A stretch of DNA of 64,000 nucleotides from Thalassotalea piscium (GTDB lineage Bacteria > Pseudomonadota > Gammaproteobacteria > Enterobacterales > Alteromonadaceae): contig NZ_AP027362.1 of assembly GCF_030295935.1 (NCBI RefSeq), forward strand, positions 1,984,001-2,048,000. Reading direction: 5' to 3'. This document shows, one piece after another, positions 8,451-20,748 of this stretch. Numbering within the stretch: the stretch's first letter is position 1; each line of letters opens with the position of its first letter. The notes below the pieces were generated by a model, which made no database searches, had not been told where the DNA came from, and saw nothing but the letters and a program-made list of their open reading frames with translations. The translations under genes were made by a program, and so were the position numbers.

Positions 8451-8934
8451 TGCTGTCACCAATTTTTATAAAATAAGCACTGAAGTAGAAAAACAAAATA
8501 AATAACCCAGCCCAAATAATACTTAACGTTACATAGGTAGCGATTAATGAGTAACTAAAATCAACCACCTGTAGGTGATATCCAGCTAAGTAACTTAAGG
8601 GTGCAATAAAACCACCGGCAAGTGCCTGATAGAGTTTTGACTCTTTAAGAAAGCTCAAGCCATGACAAATTGTTGCAGCAAAACAACTCCATAAAACAAT
8701 TAACCACAGTGGAATTTGATTACTTTCTTCGAATATAAATACACCAACATATGCCAACATTAAGTCAGTAAATACGCCAATGAGCGTAATACTGATAATA
8801 ATTACCCCTTCATTTTTTATTTTTGAAATACACGCAAGGTGCAAAAACAGTATTAATAAAGCAAAAGGGATAAAAGTATTGCCCCAAAATACTAGGCCAA
8901 ACCAAACAAAATTGAATCCGATAATATTTATCAT
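8443..8934 (-). CDS. DUF2878 family integral membrane protein
   Basis: A protein of about 163 residues with four to five hydrophobic helices and the opening INIIGFNFVWFGLVFWGN that marks DUF2878. The frame is open up to 9066 (207 residues), but the internal ATG at 8934 gives the usual family length, so it is preferred although its ribosome-binding site is weak. The last eight bases overlap the chalcone-isomerase-like gene. This is the first gene of the three-gene cassette linked elsewhere with RpoE-ChrR. No TGATC promoter was seen before it, so its control here is unclear. Confidence 0.8.
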   Translation of the reverse strand: MINIIGFNFVWFGLVFWGNTFIPFALLILFLHLACISKIKNEGVIIISITLIGVFTDLMLAYVGVFIFEESNQIPLWLIVLWSCFAATICHGLSFLKESKLYQALAGGFIAPLSYLAGYHLQVVDFSYSLIATYVTLSIIWAGLFILFFYFSAYFIKIGDSND

Positions 8935-9136
8935 TTGCCATAAACGTAAAAGTATTTGTTTTACTATACGAATAGAAGCCGCATATGGATTAATAAGCAG
9001 CTGTTTATTTTTTAATAATTCAACCGCTATATAAGTTAGCTTGAGGATTAAGAAAGCATAACCCACTACTATGTGATAATTTAGCTAACAAATATGTATT
9101 TTCTCATTCTTCTTAATTTCAAATAATGGAGTTAAT

Positions 9137-11737
9137 GTGCGTTTTCTGAAGATTAGTTTAATAGCTCTTTTAGTAATTGTTGCTTTGCTCAGTGCTATTT
9201 TATTCATTGCATTTACTCAGCGTTTAAGCATTGTAAATAATATCGCTGCAACACAACTAACAAGCTTTAACGCTGAAGTAACGTGTTTAGACTTTCACAT
9301 AGCTAAAGACAATTCGATTATTATTGATAAGCTCTGTTTAAAGAGCCTTAAGGGTAATGTTCAAATTAATAAAGCCGCTATTCAGTGGCAACTTACACCA
9401 ACACCCTGGATCAGTTCTATTAACATTAATAATATAGATGTTGCTGCTACAGACAATATGTTTATTGGCAGTAACCAAACCACTCAAACAAATAATGACA
9501 CTCTTGCCACCGATAGCCAATTCATAGTTAATAAATTGAACACTTTCCTTGATGAAATATCTTTATTACGTTTACCTAAAACAGTAAATATAGATTCATT
9601 AACGTACGTACCACCTGCTAGCAATACAATTGACAAAACACACAATAGTACGGATAACAACAATCAAACAAAAACCCCTTACTCGGGTTCATTAACACTA
9701 CTAAATAATCGTCTTACTTTTGATTTGCAAGATTCTAATAATCAAACATTTATCAACACTGAGCTTATCTTCACTAAAAACAGCTTTGTGCTTGAAACAG
9801 TCACTCAACTTGAACAATTAAAAACGCTTTTAGATAGGCACAATTTGTCACTGTCAGCTAATTATACTCAAATGCTAAGCAAAGTAGATATTGCGGGTAG
9901 TTTAAAGGCCATGATAGAGTTTACTAATAGTAGTTTAGCCATAGATAATTCATTTAAGAACCTTTCGATAGCTTCACTAGACGGGATAAATAAAAGCGGT
10001 CCATTTAGTATTACTGGCGAACTCGACTTTACTTTGACCCCATTAGATAACAACAAGTTGTTAAAGCTAATAACTAATAATACCAATACCCTTACACTTA
10101 ACTTTAGTCCAACTCATTTTATTAATTTACTAGACGAAAATAACGTACCTAAAGACGTTGTTACGCTATTTAAAAACAATACTGTGTCACAATTATCTCT
10201 AACATTACCGACTGGCGCTATAGTTAACTCAACTGGTCAAAGACTAAGCCTTAGTAAAATAGAGTTACACGCAGCACATGAGGATAAAACACATACAGTA
10301 ACACTGAACAATTTGGTATATGTCCCGTCGCTAAAGTCTGTTGCAAATGAGGTTAAATTTTCAATAGAAAACTTTAGTTTTGATAGCTCACTAAAATTAG
10401 CTGAGCTTAATTCATTTACAACGGCTCCGGTAAGGGTTCAATTATCGGGATCGATAATCAAAACCAATGAGTCAACAACACTTACTTTAAATGCCCCCTC
10501 TTCTATTACAGTTAACAATATTTTGGTGTCTGATCATCAGAATAATATAAAGACAAAAAAAGCAGCTCCTTTAATCGCAATTAGTTCATTAACAAACCAC
10601 ATTAACGGTAATATAACTATCAATGGTGATAAAGAACCAAAGCTGGAGTTATACATAGATAGCAATGCAACTCAAATAAACATACCAACAATGGTCCAAC
10701 TTAACTCTTTCACTACAAATACTAAAGTCACAGGTGAATTAAGCAATATAGAAGTGGCATCAACCGCGATGGCAGATCAAGTAACCTTAGGTGAACTAAA
10801 CTTAAGTGGATCAATACAGTCACCATTCATAAGGTTATCTCGCAATAATTTACAGCTAACTGATATATTCGCACTCAAACTTAAACTACCGATAGATATA
10901 TCTCTAATAGATGGATTGCTCACGTATGACGTTAGCGGAAAAATAACAGACTTTAATAACCTATTGAATAATCAACTAAATGCTAATGTTTCAATTTCAT
11001 CACTAAGTGGGGATATAGACGGTACTTGGATACAAGATCTAAATTGGCAACAACAACTGTTACTTAGTTCTGGGAAATTAACCTCATTACCAAATACTAA
11101 AAATAATTTAACGCTTGCGTTAATAGACACACCTACACCAATGACTAACCTATCAGTTAATATTGGCGGTAGTTTTAGTGAAAACATAACGATAAATGCA
11201 AGTAGGCTAAAAGCAGATGTATTAGGTGGAAGTTTTGCAGTACCAAGCTTGCAATGGCCAATACAAAAAAATCATTCAGTTGACGTTCAGCTAACTGCGA
11301 TAGACTTAGAACAAGTGTTAGCATTAGACAAAAAACAAGGAATAGTAGTTACCGGTAATATCTCTGGTATGCTACCTATCACCTTTGACGGAAAAAGATA
11401 TACGATAGGAAAAGGTAAACTATATAATATTAACAACGGACTAATACAAGTTATTGATAACCCTGCTGTAATAGAGCTAAAAAAAAGTAACACTCAATTA
11501 CAACTGGCATTTGATGCATTACAAAACTTACACTATCATCAACTGTCTTCTGAAGTTTCTATGACAGATGACGGTTACATGCTGTTAGAAACCGTAATTA
11601 AAGGTCGTAATCCGGATATTGATAATGATGTGAACTTAAATTTAAATTTAAGTTACGACTTACCAGGGTTACTTGAATCACTATCAATAACAGAGCGTTT
11701 TGAAAAAAACATTCTCAAAGGTTTTAAACCACATTAA
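9137..11737 (+). CDS. ydbH: YdbH family intermembrane lipid-transport protein (AsmA-like)
   Basis: An 866-residue protein, close to the 879 residues of E. coli YdbH. A single N-terminal membrane anchor spans about residues 5-28, and the rest is a long beta-rich periplasmic body of the AsmA/TamB superfamily, ending in the conserved YdbH C-terminal domain. The start is a GTG at 9137 with GGAG six bases upstream; the overlapping ATG is out of frame. It is followed in tight order by ynbE and ydbL. In E. coli TamB, YhdP and YdbH act redundantly to move phospholipids from inner to outer membrane, and YnbE completes the YdbH bridge. Confidence 0.88.
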   Translation: MRFLKISLIALLVIVALLSAILFIAFTQRLSIVNNIAATQLTSFNAEVTCLDFHIAKDNSIIIDKLCLKSLKGNVQINKAAIQWQLTPTPWISSININNIDVAATDNMFIGSNQTTQTNNDTLATDSQFIVNKLNTFLDEISLLRLPKTVNIDSLTYVPPASNTIDKTHNSTDNNNQTKTPYSGSLTLLNNRLTFDLQDSNNQTFINTELIFTKNSFVLETVTQLEQLKTLLDRHNLSLSANYTQMLSKVDIAGSLKAMIEFTNSSLAIDNSFKNLSIASLDGINKSGPFSITGELDFTLTPLDNNKLLKLITNNTNTLTLNFSPTHFINLLDENNVPKDVVTLFKNNTVSQLSLTLPTGAIVNSTGQRLSLSKIELHAAHEDKTHTVTLNNLVYVPSLKSVANEVKFSIENFSFDSSLKLAELNSFTTAPVRVQLSGSIIKTNESTTLTLNAPSSITVNNILVSDHQNNIKTKKAAPLIAISSLTNHINGNITINGDKEPKLELYIDSNATQINIPTMVQLNSFTTNTKVTGELSNIEVASTAMADQVTLGELNLSGSIQSPFIRLSRNNLQLTDIFALKLKLPIDISLIDGLLTYDVSGKITDFNNLLNNQLNANVSISSLSGDIDGTWIQDLNWQQQLLLSSGKLTSLPNTKNNLTLALIDTPTPMTNLSVNIGGSFSENITINASRLKADVLGGSFAVPSLQWPIQKNHSVDVQLTAIDLEQVLALDKKQGIVVTGNISGMLPITFDGKRYTIGKGKLYNINNGLIQVIDNPAVIELKKSNTQLQLAFDALQNLHYHQLSSEVSMTDDGYMLLETVIKGRNPDIDNDVNLNLNLSYDLPGLLESLSITERFEKNILKGFKPH

Positions 11738-11746
11738 GGAGTACTT

Positions 11747-11929
11747 ATGTATAAAATACTAACCCTAGTGTTAGCTATTTTTATTGTTAGCGGCTGCACT
11801 CATAGAGTGGAAGTGAGTGCTAAAGAGCCAATCACTATCAATTTAAACTTAAAAATTGATCATGAAATAAAAGTAAAAGTAGATAAAGAGTTAGATAGCA
11901 TATTTAGTGAAGATAGTGACATATTTTAG
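11747..11929 (+). CDS. ynbE: YnbE family outer-membrane lipoprotein
   Basis: A 60-residue lipoprotein with lipobox VSGC (Cys 17). The conserved body reads VEVSAKEPITINLNLKI and DHEIKVKVDKEL, nearly the same as E. coli YnbE. It lies nine bases after ydbH and eight before ydbL. In E. coli YnbE is the outer-membrane partner that extends the YdbH bridge. The assignment rests on sequence pattern and synteny together. Confidence 0.9.
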   Translation: MYKILTLVLAIFIVSGCTHRVEVSAKEPITINLNLKIDHEIKVKVDKELDSIFSEDSDIF

Positions 11930-11937
11930 GAGAACTC

Positions 11938-12279
11938 ATGAATAATTTTAAAAATAGCATTTTAAAAAACATTACCTATGCAATTTTAGTTTCAGCAATG
12001 GCTTTTTCTGCTTGGGCAATCTCTTTAGATGATGCTAAACAGCAAGGACTAGTTGGTGAAATGCCAAATGGATACCTAGGTGTAGTAGTAAATAGTGCTG
12101 AAGCGCAAAGCTTAGTTGAGAGTATCAACAAAAAGCGAAAAAGTATCTATATTGACTTAGCACGCGAAAATAAATTAACAATGCAACAAGTGACTGCATT
12201 AGCAGGGGCAAAAGCGATTGAAAAAACACAATCTGGCCATTTTATTAAAAATGCCGCCGGTAATTGGGTTAAAAAATAA
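11938..12279 (+). CDS. ydbL: YdbL family DUF1318 periplasmic protein
   Basis: A 113-residue exported protein with a signal peptide ending about residue 26 (FSAWA). The mature part has the DUF1318 pattern DDAKQQGLVGEMPNGYLG, then a helix with SINKKRKSIYIDLAREN, and ends AAGNWVKK, closely following E. coli YdbL. It is the last gene of ydbH-ynbE-ydbL. The family is thought to assist or regulate YdbH-YnbE assembly. A palindromic repeat array begins right after its stop. Confidence 0.9.
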   Translation: MNNFKNSILKNITYAILVSAMAFSAWAISLDDAKQQGLVGEMPNGYLGVVVNSAEAQSLVESINKKRKSIYIDLARENKLTMQQVTALAGAKAIEKTQSGHFIKNAAGNWVKK

Positions 12280-12286
12280 ACCTTAG

Positions 12287-12990
12287 TATGCTTGGCATAA
12301 TACCAACCTACATATTGCCTTGTAGGTTGGCCTTTAGCCCATCACTTATCACAAACTATTCTGTCGGCATAAATACCGACCTACATATTGCGATGTATGC
12401 TGGCCTTTAAGCAATTGCCTTGTAGGTTGGCCTTTAGGCCATCACTTATCACAAACTATTCTGTCGGCATAAATACCGACCTACATATTGCGATGTATGC
12501 TGGCCTTTAAGCAATTGCCTTTAGGCCATCGCTTATCACAAATTATTCTGTCGGCATAAATACCGACCTACAAATTGCGATGTATGCTGGCCTTTAAGCA
12601 ATTGCCTTGTAGGTTGGCCTTTAGGCCATCACTTACCATAAACTATTCTGTCGGCATAAATACCGACCTACATATTGCGATGTATGCTGGCCTTTAAGCA
12701 ATTGCCTTTAGGCCATCGCTTATCACAAATTATTCTGTCGGCATAAATACCGACCTACAAATTGCGATGTATGCTGGCCTTTAAGCAATTGCCTTGTAGG
12801 TTGGCCTTTAGGCCATCACTTACCATAAACTATTCTGTCGGCATAAATACCGACCTACATATTGCGATGTATGCTGGCCTTTAGGCAATTGCCTCGTAGG
12901 TTGGCCTTTAGGCCATCACTTATCACAAACTATTCTGTCGGCATAAATACCGACCTACAAATTGCGATGTATGCTGGCCTTTAGGCAAAC
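12287..12990. repeat. REP/BIME-like palindromic repeat array
   Basis: Seven copies of a unit containing the palindrome GTCGGCATAAATACCGAC start at 12361, 12461, 12548, 12648, 12735, 12835 and 12935, with a degenerate copy at about 12287. Spacing alternates between 100 and 87 bases; the short form lacks 13 bases between two GCC repeats. The 187-base block 12461-12647 is repeated, by eye without mismatch, at 12648-12834. A second hairpin, TGGCCTTTAGGCCA, and facing GTAGGT/ACCTAC ends fit the GTAG-headed REP format in facing pairs. No open frame covers the region. Confidence 0.85.
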
Positions 12991-13059
12991 AATTATTTTG
13001 GTTCTACTCGAAGGTTTAGCGCTACAAACCCACACTATTTTATAAACTTTAAACGAAAA

Positions 13060-13083
13060 AAACCGCTAATAAATTAGCGGTTT
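13060..13083 (-). terminator. Duplicated copy of the tRNA-Ser terminator
   Basis: AAACCGCTAAT and ATTAGCGGTTT pair around two bases, and a T run follows on the minus strand. It is the first copy of the hairpin at 13174-13197 and follows the tRNA fragment. Confidence 0.7.
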
Positions 13084-13092
13084 CTTAGAATG

Positions 13093-13147
13093 TGGCGGTG
13101 AGATAGAGATTTGAACTCTACTCGAAGGTTTAGCGCTACAAACCCAC
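13093..13147 (-). pseudogene. tRNA-Ser 3' fragment
   Basis: Bases 13093-13120 match the last 28 bases of the intact tRNA-Ser gene at 13207-13234, including the CCA end and T arm. Upstream of this on the minus strand the fragment continues with a different, longer variable arm (stem GGTTT/AAACC) and then stops resembling a tRNA: no anticodon arm or 5' half is present. It is therefore a broken tRNA-Ser copy, possibly left by a recombination or integration event at the tRNA 3' end. Confidence 0.7.
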
Positions 13148-13173
13148 ACTATTTTATAAACTTTAAACGAAAA

Positions 13174-13197
13174 AAACCGCTAATAAATTAGCGGTTT
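13174..13197 (-). terminator. Terminator of tRNA-Ser
   Basis: An 11-bp stem (AAACCGCTAAT / ATTAGCGGTTT) with a two-base loop followed on the minus strand by a run of T, starting about ten bases after the tRNA CCA end. Confidence 0.8.
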
Positions 13198-13206
13198 CTT
13201 AGAATG

Positions 13207-13297
13207 TGGCGGTGAGATAGAGATTTGAACTCTAGAAGGGCTACAAACCCTTGCCGGTTTTCAAGACCGGTGCTTTCGACCACTCAGCCATCTCACC
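13207..13297 (-). tRNA. serT: tRNA-Ser(UGA)
   Basis: A 91-base tRNA on the minus strand. The acceptor stem pairs GGTGAGA with TCTCACC, followed by discriminator G and an encoded CCA. The anticodon stem CCGGT/ACCGG encloses the loop CTTGAAA with anticodon TGA, and the long variable arm (GGGTTTGTAGCCC) is typical of serine tRNAs. It reads UCN codons, mainly UCA. Its 3' end and terminator are duplicated downstream. Confidence 0.95.
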
Positions 13298-13450
13298 AAT
13301 TGCTTGTACGTTGTCCAAGCGCTGCGAATATTAAAGAGTAGTGCCTTATTTGTAAAGTAATAATTGAACTTTTCATCATTTTTTTTATGTAAATGCTGAA
13401 TTCGATGGTGTTTTGTACTTTAACGAATATAAAACAAACAACTATCAACA

Positions 13451-13485
13451 AAAAAGGGTTAAGTACAATGTACTTAACCCTTTTT
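13451..13485 (-). terminator. Terminator of icd (bidirectional shape)
   Basis: A 12-bp perfect stem GGGTTAAGTACA / TGTACTTAACCC with a one-base loop centre, flanked by A5 and T5, lying 20 bases after the icd stop. The U tract is present in both directions. Confidence 0.85.
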
Positions 13486-13504
13486 ATTTTTTCTAAAAAA
13501 AGAT

Positions 13505-15793
<2,289 letters not shown>

Positions 15794-15891
15794 TCATCAT
15801 AAAAATTATTTGCGGGCGCATATTATAGGAAATCGCCGAGTTTTAAAATAGGCAGCACAAAACAAGTCTCAATATTTAAAGGTAAATAAAC

Positions 15892-16515
15892 GTGGTAATC
15901 AAACGAACACGCTATAATTCAAGCAGTAAGCTAAACAACCAACAAAAGGTACGACCAGTTAAGCAAGAACAAAAGTTGGTCCTTTTTAATAAACCTTTCA
16001 ATGTACTTAGCCAATTTACTGATGACGACAATCGCAACACCTTAAAAGATTACATTCCGATAAAAGACGTTTATGCTGCCGGCCGACTTGATCGTGACAG
16101 TGAAGGCCTATTATTACTTACTAATGATGGTAAATTGCAACATAAGCTCGCCAACCCAAAACATAAAACAGCTAAAACATATTGGGTACAAGTTGAAGGT
16201 ATACCAAGCGATGCAGATTTAGCCAAATTACGCCAAGGCGTTGTATTAAAAGATGGTTTAACACTTCCTGCTAAAGTTGCGGTAATTAGCGAACCCTGTA
16301 TTTGGCCAAGAACGCCTCCAATAAGAGAGCGGGCTAATATCCCAACAACCTGGATCAGTGTTAGCATTACCGAGGGTAGAAATAGACAAGTTAGACGGAT
16401 GACAGCTCATATTGGTTTTCCAACATTGAGATTAATTCGCTATAGCATTGGTGCTTACACCATAGATAATATCGCCAATGGTGAATATCGTGAAATTTCA
16501 GACAATAAAAGGTAA
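15892..16515 (+). CDS. rluE: 23S rRNA pseudouridine(2457) synthase RluE
   Basis: A 207-residue pseudouridine synthase of the RsuA/RluB/E/F group without an S4 domain. The catalytic aspartate motif is [19 protein letters not shown] at about residues 62-80; [17 protein letters not shown] precedes it and [22 protein letters not shown] follows in two parts. The start is GTG at 15892, which gives a basic N-terminal extension of about 27 residues compared with E. coli. Divergent from icd and followed within ten bases by the nudJ remnant, as in E. coli. Confidence 0.92.
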   Translation: MVIKRTRYNSSSKLNNQQKVRPVKQEQKLVLFNKPFNVLSQFTDDDNRNTLKDYIPIKDVYAAGRLDRDSEGLLLLTNDGKLQHKLANPKHKTAKTYWVQVEGIPSDADLAKLRQGVVLKDGLTLPAKVAVISEPCIWPRTPPIRERANIPTTWISVSITEGRNRQVRRMTAHIGFPTLRLIRYSIGAYTIDNIANGEYREISDNKR

Positions 16516-16524
16516 CGAATAATA

Positions 16525-17173
16525 ATGAAAAACCAGCAGCAAGGTGCTAATAAACATGCAGATGAACAATTCAAACCAAATACCACCGTAGCTGCTGTTA
16601 TTGTCTGTAACAACAAATTTTTACTTGTTGAAGAGCAAGAGTATGGCAAAACGGTATATAATACCAATCTCACTAACTATGTGATCATTTCTACTGGCTA
16701 AAACAGTCAACTACTGCGTTATTTATTTTATAATTAGAACAACTAGTTATGAAAATAAATGCCTTGTATTTGGCTGTTTTCACTGTGTATAAAATAGATC
16801 ACTTAATTAATGAAACTGGTATAACCAACCTGCCGGGCATCTTGAAGCAAATGAAAATTTAATTACAGCCTGTCAACGAGAAGTGTTTGAAGAAACAGGT
16901 TTAGCGGTAACGCCCAATTACTGCAGCGGTATTTATTATTATCACCGACCAGAACTTTCGCTCTACTTTTTACGCTTTTGTTTTGTTATTGAATTAACAC
17001 AACAGCTTAAAAGCGATCCACAAGACAACGAAATAATTGCAACGCATTGGTTAAGCTTGGCTGAAGTCCGTGAAAAGTCTGAACAACTAAGAAGCCCTAT
17101 GGTGCTTGAATGCATTGAAGAGTACTTAAAAGGTAATAAAATCAATCTTTCATTAGTAAAATCGAATCTTTAG
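16525..17173 (+). pseudogene. nudJ: NudJ-type Nudix hydrolase gene interrupted by a MITE
   Basis: The 5' part from ATG 16525 encodes KPNTTVAAVIVCNNKFLLVEEQ and then VYN; the 3' part from 16826 continues QPAGHLEANEN and a complete Nudix box (G-x5-E-x7-REVFEETGL) to the stop at 17173. A 162-base element lies between, adds a stop at 16699-16701 and shifts the frame. Joined together the parts match NudJ/YmfB, a phosphatase acting on HMP-PP and nucleoside di/triphosphates. The site between rluE and mnmA is the E. coli nudJ place. The 3' frame has only a GTG at 16883, inside the Nudix box, so a working product is unlikely. Confidence 0.88.
16661..16822. mobile_element. MITE family A, copy 1 (162 bp) inside nudJ
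   Basis: Terminal inverted repeats ATACCAATCTCACTAA and (reversed right end) ATACCAGTTTCATTAA continue into an almost full-length fold-back, with GTGATC also mirrored. ATAA flanks both ends and may be the target duplication. No open frame. A second copy at 20555-20716 has the same length and about 7 differences, roughly 96% identity by eye. Confidence 0.85.
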
Positions 17174-17236
17174 CCTATGCCCGCTAAAGCTAGCATGTTA
17201 TAATTTTGCGCCATTTTCCTAGACTAAACGTTTTTA

Positions 17237-18391
17237 ATGTCAGCTATAAATTTACATACTAAACCACCGTCGTCAACCAAAGCACCTAGCGAAGTACCGA
17301 GTGAAAAAAAGGTTATCGTTGGAATGTCTGGTGGCGTTGACTCTTCAGTTTCTGCTTATTTATTAATTGAACAAGGCTATCAAGTTGAAGGGTTGTTCAT
17401 GAAAAACTGGGAAGAAGACGATACTGATGAGTATTGTGCCGCAGCTGAAGATTTAATTGATGCTCAAAAAGTCTGCGATAAATTAGGAATAAAACTACAC
17501 ACGATTAACTTTGCAACTGAATATTGGGATAACGTTTTTGAGTATTTTCTGGCGGAATATAAAGCAGGCCGTACACCAAACCCTGATATTATGTGTAATA
17601 AAGAAATTAAATTTAAAGCCTTTTTAGAGTTTGCCTGTGAAGACCTGGGCGCCGACTATATCGCTACTGGACATTATGTTCAGCGAGAGTTTATCAACGG
17701 TAAGTGGTCGATGTTACGTGGTTTAGATAGTAATAAAGATCAAAGTTACTTTTTGTATACACTCAGTCATGAACAAGTAGGTAAAACCTTATTTCCAGTA
17801 GGGCATATTGAAAAACCAGAAGTTCGTACCATTGCTGAGAAAGCAAATTTAGTCACCGCGAGTAAGAAAGATAGTACTGGCATTTGTTTTATCGGCGAGC
17901 GCAAGTTTAAAGATTTTTTACAGCAATACTTACCCGCAAAACCCGGTATTATTGAATCTGCCGAAGGTGAAGCAATTGGTGAACATGATGGTCTTATGTA
18001 CCACACTTTAGGACAACGCAAAGGGTTGCGAATTGGTGGTTTAGCTAATGCCGGAGAAGCACCATGGTATGTGGTAGATAAAGACCTTACGCGTAACGTA
18101 TTGATCGTTGGTCAAGGCGATAACCACCCTCGCCTTTTTTCTAAAGGTTTAATAGCCGATCAATTACATTTAGTTGATCGCGAATTAATTTCTGAACCTT
18201 TCCCTTGTACTGTTAAAACACGATATCGCCAGCAAGACGTAGCTTGTATAGTAAGCCCTACAGAGAATGAAGGTGAATACAAGGTTATGTTTGAACAAGC
18301 ACAAAGTTCGGTTACTCCTGGGCAGTCTGTTGTATTTTACCAAGGTGATACCTGTTTAGGTGGCGGCATTATTAATACGCTAATACGTTAA
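17237..18391 (+). CDS. mnmA: tRNA 2-thiouridylase MnmA
   Basis: A 384-residue enzyme that puts sulfur on U34 of tRNA-Lys, -Glu and -Gln, using ATP and sulfur relayed from IscS/Tus. The PP-loop SGGVDSS is at residues 31-37, the first catalytic cysteine C120 is in [13 protein letters not shown] and the second, C217, in [13 protein letters not shown]. The [16 protein letters not shown] segment is typical of gammaproteobacterial MnmA. The first 23 residues are a loose extension. It is followed 26 bases later by hflD. Confidence 0.97.
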   Translation: MSAINLHTKPPSSTKAPSEVPSEKKVIVGMSGGVDSSVSAYLLIEQGYQVEGLFMKNWEEDDTDEYCAAAEDLIDAQKVCDKLGIKLHTINFATEYWDNVFEYFLAEYKAGRTPNPDIMCNKEIKFKAFLEFACEDLGADYIATGHYVQREFINGKWSMLRGLDSNKDQSYFLYTLSHEQVGKTLFPVGHIEKPEVRTIAEKANLVTASKKDSTGICFIGERKFKDFLQQYLPAKPGIIESAEGEAIGEHDGLMYHTLGQRKGLRIGGLANAGEAPWYVVDKDLTRNVLIVGQGDNHPRLFSKGLIADQLHLVDRELISEPFPCTVKTRYRQQDVACIVSPTENEGEYKVMFEQAQSSVTPGQSVVFYQGDTCLGGGIINTLIR

Positions 18392-18417
18392 TCGATTTAC
18401 GGAATTTATATTTTTAT

Positions 18418-19041
18418 ATGCAACCTCTTATTGAACAAACTCTTACCTTAGCGGCTATTTGCCAAGTTTCACATTATGTTCAGCGTTTATCACGTCATGG
18501 GCAAATTAATGATGATGAACTTACCCTTCTACTAAAAAGTATTATGGTAACTTCGCCTGAAAATACACTAGAGGTGTATGGCGGCGAATATGCCAATATA
18601 AAAGTTGGATTAGAAACACTCAGTTTGCATCTAGGTAATAATGCTAAACAAAAAGATCCGGAAATAACACGTTATGTCGTTAGTTTGTTGAGCCTTGAAA
18701 GGCGTTTAAACAAACACCCAAAAAAATTACAAGAGCTAGGTGAACGAATTGTTCAATGTCAGCGTCAACTTGCCCATTATGACATTAATAGTGAAACGCT
18801 AATTTCCAGTATCGCCAGTATATATAGCGATATTATCAGCCCACTAGGCACGCCTATTCAAGTGGCTGGTAATCCAGAAATTCTAAAGCAATCGATCAAC
18901 CAGCATAAAATACGATCATTGTTATTAGCAGGCATTAGAAGTGCCGTACTTTGGCGTCAAGTTGGCGGCAAACGCAGAACAATATTATTCTCTCGTGCCA
19001 AAATTGTTAATTGTGCACAAGACTTACTCAAAAGAATTTAA
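18418..19041 (+). CDS. hflD: High frequency lysogenization protein HflD
   Basis: A 207-residue all-helical protein of the HflD family, with IEQTLTLAAICQVSHYVQRLS at the start (read in two parts) and the conserved end IRSAVLWRQVGGKRRTILFSR. In E. coli HflD binds lambda CII at the membrane, but its cellular role away from phage is not clear. It lies between mnmA and purB, the universal gammaproteobacterial order, and is probably cotranscribed with both. Confidence 0.95.
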   Translation: MQPLIEQTLTLAAICQVSHYVQRLSRHGQINDDELTLLLKSIMVTSPENTLEVYGGEYANIKVGLETLSLHLGNNAKQKDPEITRYVVSLLSLERRLNKHPKKLQELGERIVQCQRQLAHYDINSETLISSIASIYSDIISPLGTPIQVAGNPEILKQSINQHKIRSLLLAGIRSAVLWRQVGGKRRTILFSRAKIVNCAQDLLKRI

Positions 19042-19063
19042 TTTATTAACTTATAACTTTTAA

Positions 19064-20449
<1,386 letters not shown>

Positions 20450-20484
20450 AGTAAACCTGTTTCGACCACTATAATGCATAATAA

Positions 20485-20509
20485 GGGGAACCATACGGCT
20501 CCCCTTTTT
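20485..20509 (+). terminator. Terminator of purB
   Basis: GGGGAACC and GGCTCCCC form a stem with one mismatch around ATAC, followed by TTTTT, 35 bases after the purB stop. Confidence 0.85.
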
Positions 20510-20554
20510 CAATTGCAATAGCGCAGTAAACTGAAAACCCAACAGCTATTAATA

Positions 20555-20716
20555 ATACCAATCTCACTAATTATGTGATCATTTCTACTGGTTAAAACAA
20601 TCAACTACTGCGTTATTTATTTTATAATTAGAACAACTAGTTATGAAAATAAATGCCTTGTATTTGACCGTTTTCACTGCGTATAAAATAGATCACTTAT
20701 TTAATGAAACTGGTAT
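20555..20716. mobile_element. MITE family A, copy 2 (162 bp) upstream of roxA
   Basis: Same length and ends (ATACCAATCTC ... GAAACTGGTAT) as the copy in nudJ, and about 96% identical by eye. ATAA again flanks both ends. It lies between the purB terminator and the roxA start, so the roxA promoter must be in or right beside it. Confidence 0.85.
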
Positions 20717-20748
20717 AATTAATAAAAGATTTTTTGGAACTAATCAAT

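Larger units (their letters stand above)
13004..13231. repeat. 114-bp tandem duplication carrying a tRNA-Ser 3' end and terminator
   Basis: Two copies of a 114-base unit, 13004-13117 and 13118-13231, appear identical. Each contains a hairpin terminator and ends inside the 3' part of a tRNA-Ser gene. The second copy runs directly into the intact tRNA gene. The first ends with a 3' tRNA piece followed by a different variable-arm sequence. Confidence 0.85.

Noticed and set aside
8935-9066. N-terminal extension of the DUF2878 protein
   Set aside because: The family usually starts at the internal ATG 8934; the extension has no family similarity. The weak ribosome-binding site leaves some doubt.
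12361-12990. Regular repeats that could be taken for a CRISPR array
   Set aside because: The units are nearly identical over 87-100 bases with no variable spacers, and no cas gene is near. It is a palindromic tandem array.
12990-13300. Integrated genomic island at tRNA-Ser
   Set aside because: Only about 86 bases lie between the repeated tRNA ends and no integrase is present; at most it is a scar.
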